The notes beneath the pieces were generated by a model, which ran no database searches, was not told the origin of the DNA, and saw nothing but the letters and a program-made list of their open reading frames with translations. This document shows, piece by piece, positions 23,312-35,224 of a stretch of DNA of 64,000 nt. The stretch comes from Albifimbria verrucaria. Lineage: Eukaryota > Ascomycota > Sordariomycetes > Hypocreales > Stachybotryaceae. Positions within the stretch are counted from its first letter, which is position 1. The number at the start of each line of letters is the position of its first letter. The DNA lies in contig JAHREC010000062.1 of the NCBI GenBank assembly GCA_020081605.1, positions 4,397,758 to 4,461,757 of the forward strand. The letters run 5' to 3'. Both the position numbers and the translations under genes were made by a program.

Positions 23312-26300
23312 ATGATTACGAAGAACAACGACGCAATGCGTTCCAAGAGTTCAAGTGGCACCGCCGGTGCGGAGTTACCATCGGCCGCTTCAGACCAGGA
23401 GAAGATAAAGCAGTCACTAGATGAAGTAACCAACTTAGTTGCTTTGAAAAAGATACTAAGCCGCGTTCTCAGCGTACGTCTCTCGGAACTGGACGATAGC
23501 CTGTCATTCATCGACAATGGTGGAGACTCGGTCATGGCCATTGAATTGAGCACAATATGTGCCTCCCAAGACATATCAATATCAGTATCGGATATTATCA
23601 AATGCCAATCGCTCGAAATTCTGGCAACAAACATGAAGCCGAAGCCCATGGAGGAGCGATGCTACGATTTGGAGCGATGGAGTTTAGTCCCGGAATCCCA
23701 ACACGAAGCAATGCGGAAAAGTGTTCGAGAACAGTGCAACCTCCCTGGGCATGCTGAAATCATAGATATACTTCCTGCGACTGCGCTTCAAGAGGGTTTC
23801 ATGGCGCTGGCAGCCAAGCAACCCGGTTCTTATATGAGGAGGTATTTATTCGAGCTCGGCGAAGCTGTAGACATCGAGCGTTTCAAAAAAGCCTGGGGCA
23901 AGACATTAGACGTCATAGAGATCCTGAGAACGCGCCTAGTTCTTATTGATGGTCGAACATGGCAAGCAAAGATCTCTGAAGACGTGAACTGGCCTTTAGA
24001 AAACCGAAACGACAACGAGAAAGGTGGATATAAAATGGGTTACGGAACTCGGCTCAGTCGCTGGGCTTTTGTTGCGAAAAATGGCCAGAAATACTTTGAA
24101 CTGACAATGCATCATGCCATCTTTGACGCATGGTGCGTACAACTGATCAGCAACACTGTCATGAATCTCTACGAGAATAAGCCCCATCAAGTGGAACTTG
24201 TTCCGTACGAGAACTTTGTCAACTTCACCCTTGAACTAGATCAGCAAGCCGCTGGGAATTATTGGAGACACGCGTTGAAAGGAGCACAGCGAACCGAATT
24301 TCCACAAATTAAACAAGCCAGCCAATTTGGAAACAGGATTTCTTCTAAATCAACTGGGAATATTGTCCGCTGTCCAATAGCTCTGTGTAGGTCGAAGGGG
24401 CTGTTACCATGGCCACAGTTCTGCGGGCGGCTTGGGCTATAGTGCTAGCAAGTCACGATAATAACTCTGAAGATGTTGTCTTTGGATCAGCAGTTTCTGG
24501 CCGACAGGCACCAGTCTCTGGTATTGAGCGAATGGTCGGCCCAGTAATATCGACAGTACCCGTACGGGTCAAGGTGGAGAAAAAGCAGACAGTCTCGCAA
24601 TTCCTCCGGGACATTCAGGCACAGGCAGCTTCAATGATTCCATTCGAGCAAATGGGGTTGCAAAACATCTCCAGATTGGGAGCTGATACGAGAAGCGCTT
24701 GCGAGTTTTCCACCCTACTTGTTGTCCAACCAAGATCAATACTACAGAGAGCGTCAAATTCTGTACTCGTTAGTGTTTCTATCGAGTCCAAAGATGCTTT
24801 CGTGGGGTATACAAACTATCCCATTGTTGCTCAGGTTGATCTTCATAACGACTCGGCTGTTCTAGAGTTCATCTACGATTCGGCAGCGATATCAACCCTG
24901 CAAGCACAGAGGATGGCGAATCAATATGAGCACGTTGTACAACAACTACTGTCTTCACAGGAACTTGGCCAGGAAAATATGAAGTTAAGTGATATTAATG
25001 TCTGCAGCGCGTCTGATGCCGAAGAAATTCTTCGGTGGAATATGAGCCTACCCCGAATCAGTGCGAAGAACGAATGCATGCATGATCTTATTTCGAGCGT
25101 CTCTGCACGATATCCCACCCAGGATGCTATAATCTCCTGGGACGGAAAGTGCTCATATGAAGAATTCGAACTCATGACGAACAAACTAAGCGCACATCTT
25201 CAGGACCGAGGTGTTGGTCCTGAGTCAGTGGTTCCAATTTGCTTCGAAAAGTCAATGTGGACAATTGTCGCAATGTTAGCCGTGATGAAGGCTGGAGGTG
25301 CTTTTGCTCCGTTGAGCCCGGAATATCCTCTTGCGAGGCGTCAGCAGATTATTGCTACACTCACGCCATCGATTATACTCACTTCAAAATCGTCGGCCCA
25401 TGCCTGTCAAGGCCTTGGTCTTCCGCTGGTTGTAATCTCGAAGTCTTTTGTCTCCTCACTACCAACAAGGACCACGAACACAAAATCCGTCACTCCCAGG
25501 AACGCTGCTTACGCCTTATTCACTTCCGGCACCACTGGTACACCAAAATGCTTCACCATAGAGCATAGAGCAATGGTATCTTCCCTTGTCCCTCTGAAAG
25601 ATGTGTGGGTTTCACTCCAGAAACTCGCACCTTGCAATTTTCAAACTATGTCTTTGACGCTAGTATAGTCGAGATATTCATGACATTACTAGCAGGTGGT
25701 ACCATCTCCGTCCCATCAGAGGGTGATCGGTTGAGCAACATCGAAAGTTTTATCAATGATGCACGGATAACTTTTGCACTTCTCACTCCCTCTTTTGTAA
25801 GTACACTGGAACCCAGCAAGGTCCCGACTATCAAATGCCTTGTTGTGGGCGGGAAGCGCCAAGTTCAGATATTGTACGAAAATGGGCCAAGAAGGTGCGG
25901 CTCTTCAATGCCTATGGACCAGCAGAGACTGTTGTGTGTGCGACTACACACCCCTAAAGCCCCATACCCAAAGTCCAACCACGATTGGGCGTGGGTTTAA
26001 CAATCGACTCTGGATTGTTGAGCAAGATAACCCAGACCGATTGGCTGGAATTGGCTGCGTAGGTGAATTGGTGATTCAAGGGCCGGGTATTGCGCGAGGA
26101 TACTTGAATAATAGCGAAAAGACGAAGGCATCTTTTGTCGCCTCAATGCCATGGTTGCCTAAGGAGTTCTCGGAATATCCAATGGCATACCGAACTGGAG
26201 ATCTGACAAGATATAACGATGATGGGACCCTAGAGTACATCGGACGCAAGGACACACAGGTGAAGCTCCGTGGACAGAGGCTGGAGCTTGAAGAGATTGA

Positions 26301-29300
26301 GCATCATATAAGGCTGAGTTTGGGTGCAGATTTACCATTAAATTCATCAGTCCAAGTGGTGGATGGCAGTGGTGCCGGCGATGCACTATTTGCATTCATT
26401 TGCCTGAATACTGGTCGCGGTGCTAATGCAAGTGATGGCGTACTAGCGCTCGACGAAGAAAACGTCAAACTCCTAGCTAGCATCCAGGAACACCTTCGGG
26501 CTGTTTTGCCCGCTTACATGGTGCCTTCATTCTACCTGCCTGTCTCTCGCTTACCGTTGACTACTTCAGGCAAGATGGATGCCCGGACGCTGAAGCAATG
26601 GGCCAGATCCATATCGATTTCAGATTTAACACAATACACTCTCACGGCTCGAGCTCAACTTCAGAAGCCTGAAACACCTACTGAATTGTTGCTGCAGGAG
26701 ATTTGGGCCGACATCCTCAAGGTTCCCGCCGCATCGATTAGCCGAAACGACAGTTTTCTACAGATAGGCGGGGATTCAATCTCGGCGATTCGCCTCGTCG
26801 CGGCTGCCCGAGAGCGTGGAGTCAATCTTACTGTGGCCTCCATTTTCCAAGATCCGAGATTGAGTCAGATAGCATCATCTGCGCAGACGGAGGAGAAACA
26901 CAATGTTTCCACCATCGAACCTTGGGCGCTAGTACCGCAGACAGATCGTGCTGGAATTTTGCAAGCTATCAAGCAACAGTGTGGGATTGACGAGGAGAAC
27001 TTCATCGAGGATGTATATCCTGCAACTCTTACACAACAACTTCTGGTGGCTTCAACTACACTGTATCCTGGTGCCTACATGTCAAGACATGTATTAGAGC
27101 TGGCACCGACGACTGACATCAACCGATTCAAATTAGCCTGGCAGAGAACGTTCCAAGCATGTGAAATCCTCCGAACGCGTATAATAAAATTTGGAAATCA
27201 GGGTTTTCAAGCCGTAATCAAGCAAGATACCTCATGGGAGGACTTTGAATCCCTAGAGCTAGATATGGGCTACGGAACCCGACTCTGCCGCTACAGTCTT
27301 ACAACTTCGGGCAATTGCACAGTGTTTACACTTGTGGTCCACCACGCGATATTTGATGGCTGGAGCTTTGGCTTGCTAATGCAATTCTTGATGGACACGT
27401 ATGAGCAAGACAATTGGGTTCAACAACAGACACCTTACAACGCTTATATCAAATATGTCATGTCTGTCGACCAACCTTCGGGACAGTCTCCAGCAGCAAA
27501 ATACTGGCGAACGGAACTCGAGGGCGCAACTCGACCTACATTCCCACGCAAGCCGAATAAGATCTTAATGATATCAAAGTCGGGTACTTCGACTAACCTA
27601 ACAATAAGTCACGAATTTGCGTATCCTCAAGGTGGTATTCCGGGTATTACATCGTCGACAGTGCTCAGAGCGGCATGGGCTATTGTTCTTGCACGTTATA
27701 GCGATAACACCAAAGATATCACATTTTGTGCTGGATTAGCGGGAAGGCAAGCCCCAGTGCAGGGCATTGAGAAAATTATTGCTCCTGTCGTTACTTCAGT
27801 CCCTGTTCGTATAAGGCTGTCTGAGAGACAGTTGGTTGGCGACTTTCTCGCGGCAATCCAGTCAAAGGCTACTGAGATGATACCTTTTGAGCACATGGGT
27901 GTTCAAAACATAGCCAACTTAAGTTCGAGTGCTTTAGATGTATGCCAATTCAATTCCGTGTTTCTCGTCCAGCCAAAAGAAATCTTGGAAGGGCTTCGAA
28001 ATGGCCTTTTCACCGATACAGGTTCCATCAAAATAGGGAGCGAAGGTGGATCGCGTAATTATTTCACGATTCCTTTGGTGTTTCGATGCCATGTTCAAAG
28101 AGATAGCGTTGAACTTCGCATAACGATCGACACCTTGGTACTTGAAGAAGCACAGATCCAGATTATGGCCAAGCAATTCTGTCACGTAGTTCAGCAGCTG
28201 GTAACGACCAAAGACCGCTATATCCAGGACATCTCACTTAGCAATGACCTTGACATCTCACTTTCTCGTCAGTGGAACCTCGGCTTCGAAAGGCGCATTG
28301 TTTCGTCCACGTTTCATCAGTTAGTTGAGGAGCAGGCAAGAATACAGCCAAACGCACCAGCTGTCTCTGCTTGGGACGGTGAACTCTCATATCGCGAACT
28401 AGATGACGCAGCAAGTCGGCTTGCAAGATTCCTCCTTGTTCAGTTCAAAATCAGTATTGATGAGCTGGTTGCTGTTTGCTTTGAGAAGTCCATGTGGTTT
28501 TTCGTTGCAGTGCTTGCTATCAATAAAGCAGGTGGCGCTTGGGTACCTCTAGACCCATCCCATCCTCCATCTCGTCATCAAACCATTCTTGAACAGTCTG
28601 GCGCGCGAATCGTCGTCACGAATACCGTTATGGCAAGCCAATTTGCTGGCCTAGCCAAACATACAGTTGAACTGTCTTCAAAATTAGATGAAGAGCTCCT
28701 CAGGCAAAAGTCTCAAGCAATATCTGTTGATGTCAGACCTCAGCATGCCGCGTGCGTTCTTTTTACGCCGGGGACAATAGGAACACCTAAGGGTATAATC
28801 ATGGACCATGGTGCGCTATGCACAAGTCAAACTGCTCTTGTCCAAAAATTGGGTCTCTCCAACAAGGTTCGACTTTTGCAATTCGCGACATCCGGGTTTG
28901 ATCTGAGCATTTGCGAGATGATCAGTCCGTTGATTGCTGGCGGTTGCCTTTGCGTCCCATCGGAACATGAACGGATGAATGTCCTAGGCAGTTTTATTAA
29001 TCATGCTCGAGTGAATTGGGCCTTCTTAAAGCCATCCATTGCACGTCATATTGAGCCTGCAAGTGTACCAAACCTGGAACTGCTCCTTCTCGCGGGCGAG
29101 TCTGTCGAGAAAGATCTTATGGCTGCTTGGGTAAATGCTAGTAGTGTGCGTTTACTACACGGATGGGGCCCATCTGAGACATGCTGTTTAAGTTCTCTAA
29201 AGGAGTGGAAGTCAACTGAAGAGTCACCATCAAATATTGGGTATCCAGTGGGCGGGCGCTGTTGGATTGTGGAACCTGAAGACTGTTCACGACTGGCACC

Positions 29301-29517
29301 AATCGGTTGCCTAGGTGAAATTGTCATACAAGGACCAACAATTGCTCGTGGCTATCTGGCTCTACCAGAGGCGACCAAGGCCAGATTCATTGAGAAGCTT
29401 CCACAATGGGCCCTGGAAGCCAACTGCCCTGAGTATTCTCGTTTCTATAAATCTGGCGTGTTAGCATATTATAACCCTGATGGGACGATGGAAGTAGTTA
29501 TCCCTAAGACCTCTTAG
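23312..29517 (+). CDS. Nonribosomal peptide synthetase, order T-C-A-T-C-A, both ends incomplete
   Basis: Multimodular NRPS of about 2,065 residues, apparently intronless. Order: T1 (IDNGGDS at 23519-23530); C1 (HHAIFDA at 24110-24130); A1 (FTSGTTGTPK, NAYGPAET, GELVIQGPGIARGYL, YRTGDL, GRKDTQVKLRGQRLELEE, TSGKMDART); T2 (LQIGGDSISA); C2 (HHAIFDGWS); A2 (LFTPGTIGTPKG, GWGPSETCC, GEIVIQGPTIARGYL, YKSGVL). Four single-base losses break the frame: run 24397-24400, near 25597, 25851-25853 and 25951-25954. Each is repaired by one base. The start has no upstream A domain, and the end stops inside A2 after a degraded YRTGDL motif; no final T or release domain follows. A1 looks functional, A2 does not. 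The product is unknown. A paralogous or decaying synthetase is the likeliest reading. Confidence 0.85.
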
Positions 29518-29916
29518 GTCAAGTTTGGGGATTTCACAAAGAGCTTAGGGAATTGTAGTATCTTATTCATAAGGTACGGCATGTTGTCATTTTTTCACAA
29601 AGATTTGGAGAAAGGGGCTTTTTCTTCTCTGTTTGATTACAGACGTAGTTCACGTACATTCATCCTAGCATTTGAATGTTTGATACATTCAGAATCCACG
29701 ATGATCTACCCTGTGACCAAGCTCTAGAGGTTTTTGCTACTCAGATTCTAGCAAACCACGCCTATGGTTCAGGCATTCATGTTTCTTTTAATCCAGGCAC
29801 TTTACTTCCTTTCAAGAAATTCTTGGCGTATCTACATATAATAAGCGCATAGGAGGAAGCACTAAAGTATGGAATGGTCATGCACGCAAGTGCCTTGAAA
29901 GAGTTGCAAGTAATTC
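29518..29916. other. NRPS 3' flank with a degenerate A8-like remnant
   Basis: Directly after the NRPS stop, one added G (AAGACC to AAGGACC) opens a frame with residues KD, QV, GF and ELREL spaced as in motif A8 of adenylation domains, ending in TAG at 29556-29558. The rest is stop-rich and has no thiolation or thioesterase motif. Confidence 0.4.
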
Positions 29917-31020
29917 TTACTTGAATCGAGGCAGCCTCTCTCTATTCATTCTCGTACCAGCGTCAGGATAATCACGCTGTTTCAAAGTAAGAAGACACAA
30001 TTAGCAAATGCTTGGAGTCAATGGATGGAACTGGAGTAATACACACCTTCCGTACAAGTTGATCAATACGCTTGTTCTGACTGTCCACTTCCTTTCCAAT
30101 AGCCTTGCCAACCATATTCATCATCCTGATTTGATTTTCCAGCCCACTTAAATCCTCGAGACCCTGGCCTTCGAACTCATCAGCAGCCTCTTCATCCTCC
30201 AGGTTGAATTTGCCGTAATTTTTCTTGAGCTTCTGCTGTCGAGGTGCTGCGGCTTTATCTAAATAACACAAATTTGACTCTTTATGCTTGTTGGCAGAGA
30301 AATCATCCTGTCTTGTTCCTTCACGTTGCTTAAGCTCTTCCGCATGGTGTTTCATTCCACCCTCATCAGCCTTCAACTGACGCTGTTTAGAAGTAAAGGG
30401 TTTCCGATACGGATGGCAGACGTGCGTGACTTGGCTGTTTTAAGCTCTTCGAATTTGTCCTGAGCTGTATTATTCTGGCTTTCTACTAGATCAACACTCC
30501 CTCTGTATTGCTTAGGTGCTTGACTTGTGCGTTGACCCGATCGAGAGCCACAACTCCCGTCTCATTGGCCTGTTGGGCTATTGGGAGAGAACGTGAGACG
30601 GAAGATGCACCCTCTTCCCGGAGGCGTTTCTTCTCTTGTAGAATGAACTGGTATTCTGCGTCATTTTGCTCTTCTATCGTCAAATCTTGGCCCTGGTCAA
30701 AGCCTCCTGAGTATTCACCGGCGGAAGGCCCAGCTGCCACTCCCGGCTGGCTATATGTGCTGCCAGCCGGCTGATATTGCTGCATCTGAGTTTGCCCTTG
30801 GTGAATACCGGAGAAAAGAGCTTCTCTGTTGGGATCAGGTTCTTTGTCACTGAGCGGCCCGAGGCCTCCGTGAGCACCTGAGTCCCGTGCAGTAGAAGGT
30901 GGTGATGAAGGTGGGCCACGGTCGCCAACAGCTGGAGCGCTAGGTCCAGTGGGGAGCTTCCTGGCCGTTCACCAGTATCCAAATTAGAGGGGTTTGCTGG
31001 GAAGTGGTCATTTTGGCGTA
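29917..31020 (-). CDS. Divergent Sec9/SNAP-25-like Qbc-SNARE
   Basis: Protein of the Sec9 family, plasma-membrane t-SNAREs that drive exocytic vesicle fusion. It reads from a Pro/Gly-rich N-terminal part (DPNREALFSG, QQYQPAGSTYSQPG) into a Qb helix (IAQQANETGVVALDRVNAQ), a linker with IGNPFTSKQRQLK after correction, and a Qc helix (MMNMVGKAIGKEVDSQNKRI). Both presumed zero-layer glutamines (VNAQ, VDSQN) are present. The last intron joins LVRK to a short end (RMNRERLPRFK, stop at 29917). That end contains a Pro and is shorter than usual, so the second half of the Qc helix may be weak. At least four single-base losses occur (about 30390, 30485, 30960, 31010). The start codon is unresolved. It lies between the NRPS and the PKS domain, antisense to both. 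Confidence 0.7.
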
Positions 31021-32606
31021 TTTTGCAGTGTCGTCTTTGGAATCGTTGGGTGCCGTTTAATGAGCGATGAAAAGAATTGATGGAAAGGAAGAAAACGAAG
31101 ACATGAATAGGATAGTAGGCAAGTCTCGCGGTGGAATTTTGCTTCGACTTGGAGGCTTTTCTGTCCCGCTGGTTCCAGGCACACCTTTATCCATCCATAC
31201 ACGCAGGCAGCTAGTATCCAAGCAGGCAGCGATTTCAGGGTTCAGGATCCCATTGGGCCCGTGGTGGGCCACGTTTGTGGTAGCTGCGCCGCTGGGGTTG
31301 TAGGGTGGTGCTGTTTCTAGGATCGTCCAGTACTAGAGGCAATTCGTGTAGAGAGTACGAATGCTCGCACAGGTTAGTCGTGGTTCTTCTTGATGATTTA
31401 TAGGTTAGAAAAGAAAGGGTGAAATTTGGTTTAAAATTTTTTGAAGAGATGGAGATCTGTTTCCTTTTGAAGTCAAGCAATGACATAAAATGATATGGTA
31501 TCTATGTATGAGCGTGTTTCATGTCTCTGCCTTGGGAAGTGATGGCTGTTTCTCAAAGTGATCACTGAGGAGCTAAGGAGTCAGTATGTCGTGTTCTGGG
31601 AGAGGGTGGCTGGGAGATGGACGGCGCAGGCAGACATATACCGTTATCTTGGTGCCTAGCATATCCCTCCTTGCATCGTATTAAACATCCTTGTGGCACC
31701 CTCGATTCGGTTGTCATGACGTACTTAGTTCGATTTCTACAATGCTTCCACCACTTTCGTTGTTTCCTCATTTATCCATTTTCATTTTCTCTAAGATATG
31801 TCCGTAGCCAACGCTTAATCCTTGGGGTCCAGCCTCCTTTTTATGTCTTCTTCTCACTTGCTTCCAGCTGCATAATAGTGATATAGATTTATTCAGCGTC
31901 TTGCTCAACGCTATTTTTGAACTCACCATAAATGCAGACTACTATCCACAACAACACCGCTACTCTTCCTTAGGTATAGAGCATCCTGGTCATAAAGTTG
32001 GAGACCAGAAGAAAAGATTCGGATTATCGATCAGCTCACATATCTTCGAGGATGGCATGAATCCAAACATTCGGTGAGTAGTCATCTTATATCAGTACAG
32101 ACCGGTCCTCCTCAGAGACAAAGCCTCCAATTGATGGCACAGTGTAAGTTATGCTCAGAATTTATGCAGAAACAACACTATATGATGTTCAATCCTGGAT
32201 GGTCCGGGTCAGCCTGGTGACTTAAGGCTTTAATATGTTTCACCCATACTCTTTGGAACAAATTGCTCTGGTTTCCTCATCCGAAACTTCCGTTATATTA
32301 CGCTGAGTAAGTCAATTTGAGACATAAGCAAGGTAATATGAGACCTAGCCTCTCCTGTGTGTCTAGGATTAGGTCGGTGCGGTTTTGACGTAAAAGATAA
32401 AAAAGAATATTCTGTCTTCTTTTCTTTTAATGTCGTGATTTACTGTTTTTCCTACGTTCTCGTCATTGTCAACCATCTATAAGCTGATCAGCTAGCCTGT
32501 CCTCTTGTTATTGATGCTGATTTTTCGACTGCTTGAGCTATAATACATTCTTTTGTATTTAAAATTTATATATCAATCGGAGCATTCCAAGAAATCGTTG
32601 TCTGGG
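31021..32606. other. Intergenic region between the SNARE gene and the PKS acyltransferase
   Basis: Presumed 5' regions of both divergent genes. The SNARE N-terminus may extend into the first 100-200 bases. No ketosynthase remnant (DTACSSS, HGTGT or equivalent) was found upstream of the acyltransferase. The rest is AT-rich and stop-dense. Confidence 0.45.
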
Positions 32607-34072
32607 ATGGGACACGACTCAACTGAGAGTGCGCAGATGCAAATCAGCCAGGACCGTCCATATCTCTTAGCAGTCTCCGCACCTAATCAGCCGGCCCTTG
32701 AAGAGGCTGTCGAGACGGTATGTCATAATTTGGGAGAGAAGAACATTGGATTGTACACAGAAACACGTGGTTTGTTGGAAAAGGGGTTCATGATGAGCAC
32801 CGTGCCTATGCCATCACGCGAGACCCGGATATCTTAAATGAAGACTTTGTTGTAGGGCAAGCAAACAATAAGTTGCCCGGAAAAATATGCTTGCTCTTTA
32901 CAGGCCAAGGGTAAGTCATTCATGCCAAGCTGACTCCGTTTTGCTCCTGTTTTATTTCCTTTACACTGCTTGATGCAGAACGCGACTGATCAAGATATAG
33001 TGCGCAATGGCCACAGATGGGCAAAGATTTGCTCACTACGTTTTCTGTTGCTCGAAAAGTTATTGCTGAACTTGACAATGCATTACAAAGTTTCGTAGAC
33101 TGTCCTCCATGGTCAATCGCTGGTGAGTTAAGCGTCCTCTAAGAATATCCATCTATCATCAGTGTTAACCTGCTTCTCAGAGGAACTGACAGCATCTCGA
33201 ACCCGTGATCAATATTCTAGGCCAGAAATTGCGCAGACACTTACAACCGCTGTCCAATTGGCTATCGTAGCAGTTTACCAGCACTGGGGCATTCATTTCG
33301 AAGTAGTCATTGGTCATTCTTCCGGCGAGATTGCGGCAGCATGCGCTTCAGGTCTAATTTCCCGAACCGAAGCCATAATAGCAGCATATACTCGCGGATG
33401 GGCCGTGAGTAACTGCGAGGAGCGGCCATCATTCGACACTGGCATGCTCGCAGCTGGAGTGAGTTCCAGCATGATACAGCAGTTGATCCTAGAAGAAGAG
33501 GCTGCTGATATGGTCAAAATTGCTTGCTACAATGGCCCCCGTGCGGTAACGCTCTCAGGCTCCCTGGAAGAGCTAAAGATTTTGAAACAGAAACTGGATT
33601 CGCAGGGTAAACAGAATTCACTCCTGTCATGTCCTGTCGCATATCATCATCCGAAATTCATGGAAGCAATCAGCCGGGTTTACGAATCAAAACTAAAAGG
33701 TGTTTTTGTAACCCAAAACTCATCGAAAGGGGTTTCCATGGTTTCTACGGTAACGACCGATCCAGTCGTCGCTGTAGCTAATGCAATGTATTGGAAGACT
33801 AATATGCTCTCGCCCATTCGCTTCGAGGAAACTTTGTCCAACACACTCACCAGCTCAGATCCCCAACCATTTTGATAGAGGTTGGCCCAGTTGGGTCTCT
33901 AGCTGGCGCCGTGATGGATATCAAAACCGAACTGGGTGGCAGGGCAGCCAGCACGGTTTATTACAAATCTATGAATCGCGGCAAATCTTCCATCATGCCT
34001 ATGTTTCAGGTCGCAGGTGGCCTCTTTCTTACAGGGTTCAAACTAGATCTGTCTCAAGTGAATAGCCCATAG
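32607..34072 (+). CDS. Isolated polyketide synthase acyltransferase (AT) domain
   Basis: Acyltransferase domain of an iterative fungal PKS, which loads malonyl units onto the carrier protein. Exons 32607-32910, 33001-33122, 33181-34072. The protein starts with a KS-AT linker (PYLLAVSAPNQPALEEAV), then LLFTGQG, the active site VIGHSSGEIAAA, NGPRAVTLSG, the histidine segment PVAYHHPKF and the C-terminal ILIEVGPVGSLAG. Two single-base losses, near 32789 and at the four-C run 33861-33864, break the frame. It ends at a TAG just where the AT-DH linker would begin. No KS precedes it and no DH, KR or ACP follows. Either it is a free-standing trans-acting AT or, more likely, a relic of a larger PKS. 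Confidence 0.8.
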
Positions 34073-35224
34073 ACATGGGTCCGATCCAACTACAACCGGG
34101 GAAAATAGTGACTTTACGAAGATCTACATAGCATATCTACCATCAACAGAACAATATTAAGTTTCTTCATGTATCGATATGTCGACTAAGATATTGCGGA
34201 TCTATTATGTAGATGTGCCCCTCGGACATTCAATGAGATGAATTGTTCAATGGCAGCATCCTTGGCGCAAATATCCGCCGCCATTATGGTTTATAAAAAA
34301 TTGTATCATAATGAGGATACAACGATTGGTTTCTGTACATAAGTAATTACAACGCTTTAATCTTAGAACTCTCTTAAACCTAACGAAGCACATTATTGCC
34401 GTTCGAGTCGTAAAGTAGATCAAGGATAGACATGGATAACAATAACATGGCTCAAAGCAACCCACAGCCTTTAGGTGGTGCTTTAAATGGTCTTGATGTG
34501 ATCTAGTAGTAACATAATGCGCACTTATCGCCATTACGGAATTTCTGTCTTTCTCCTCGCCTCATTCAGGTTACTGCGGCTGGTTTTGCTAGCCAAAATA
34601 CAACAGTTCATACTAGTCCATTCGCACTAGATCTTAAGATTGCGACATCGCATCCAGGGTTGCAGAACTGCACCAACTGTACACTCTCGAGGGATTCTAC
34701 AACCTAGAGCAACTCAAATCTCGGTCAATTCAAACTTACAGGTAATATCTCCACATGTAGAAGGGCGATATGCAACATCATTACCATTTTCGTCATGACC
34801 ACAACTACCGTTCCTCCCCTTGCTACCCCCGCACTTCCGGGTATTAACTCCACATTCAGCAATGCATTCGGTGTGTCAGCGCCAGAGTTGTCCCTCCGTC
34901 AGCACTGCTTCAGGAAAGTGTAAGACAAGGCCAAGGAATATAGGCCTTACAAGTCAAGTTAGCCGTCGTCCGGAGTTAAGCATGTTCCCACCACGCAATC
35001 TGTCTCGCTGGCCCAGTCCTTGATTTGGGACGGGCTGCCTCATTCCGTGCTGTTATTTTTCCATGGAAATAACCCTGACCAACAAACGAAAGCTTACATT
35101 GATGAGACAAAGGATCTTACTTAACGTCTTGGTAAGCTTTACCAATAAAGGTGAATAAGTAAGATGAATCCCCGTTCCTGCAACCTTTGGACACTCATCA
35201 TTTTGCCGTAACTTGTCCAGCAAA
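34073..35224. other. Intergenic region
   Basis: No gene supported. The first 40 bases, read in another frame, give a weak echo of the conserved segment that follows an AT domain (DMGPIQLQPGK). A GC-richer patch at 34900-35060 has slight 5S rRNA resemblance that I rejected. Confidence 0.45.

Noticed and set aside
31921..32606. Ketosynthase remnant upstream of the isolated acyltransferase
   Set aside because: No KS active-site or conserved histidine motif in any frame.
34900..35060. Possible 5S rRNA gene (GAGTTAAGC, final TATTTTT at a fitting distance)
   Set aside because: The 5' and 3' ends do not pair as stem I and the box C region does not match; a covariance-model search would settle it.
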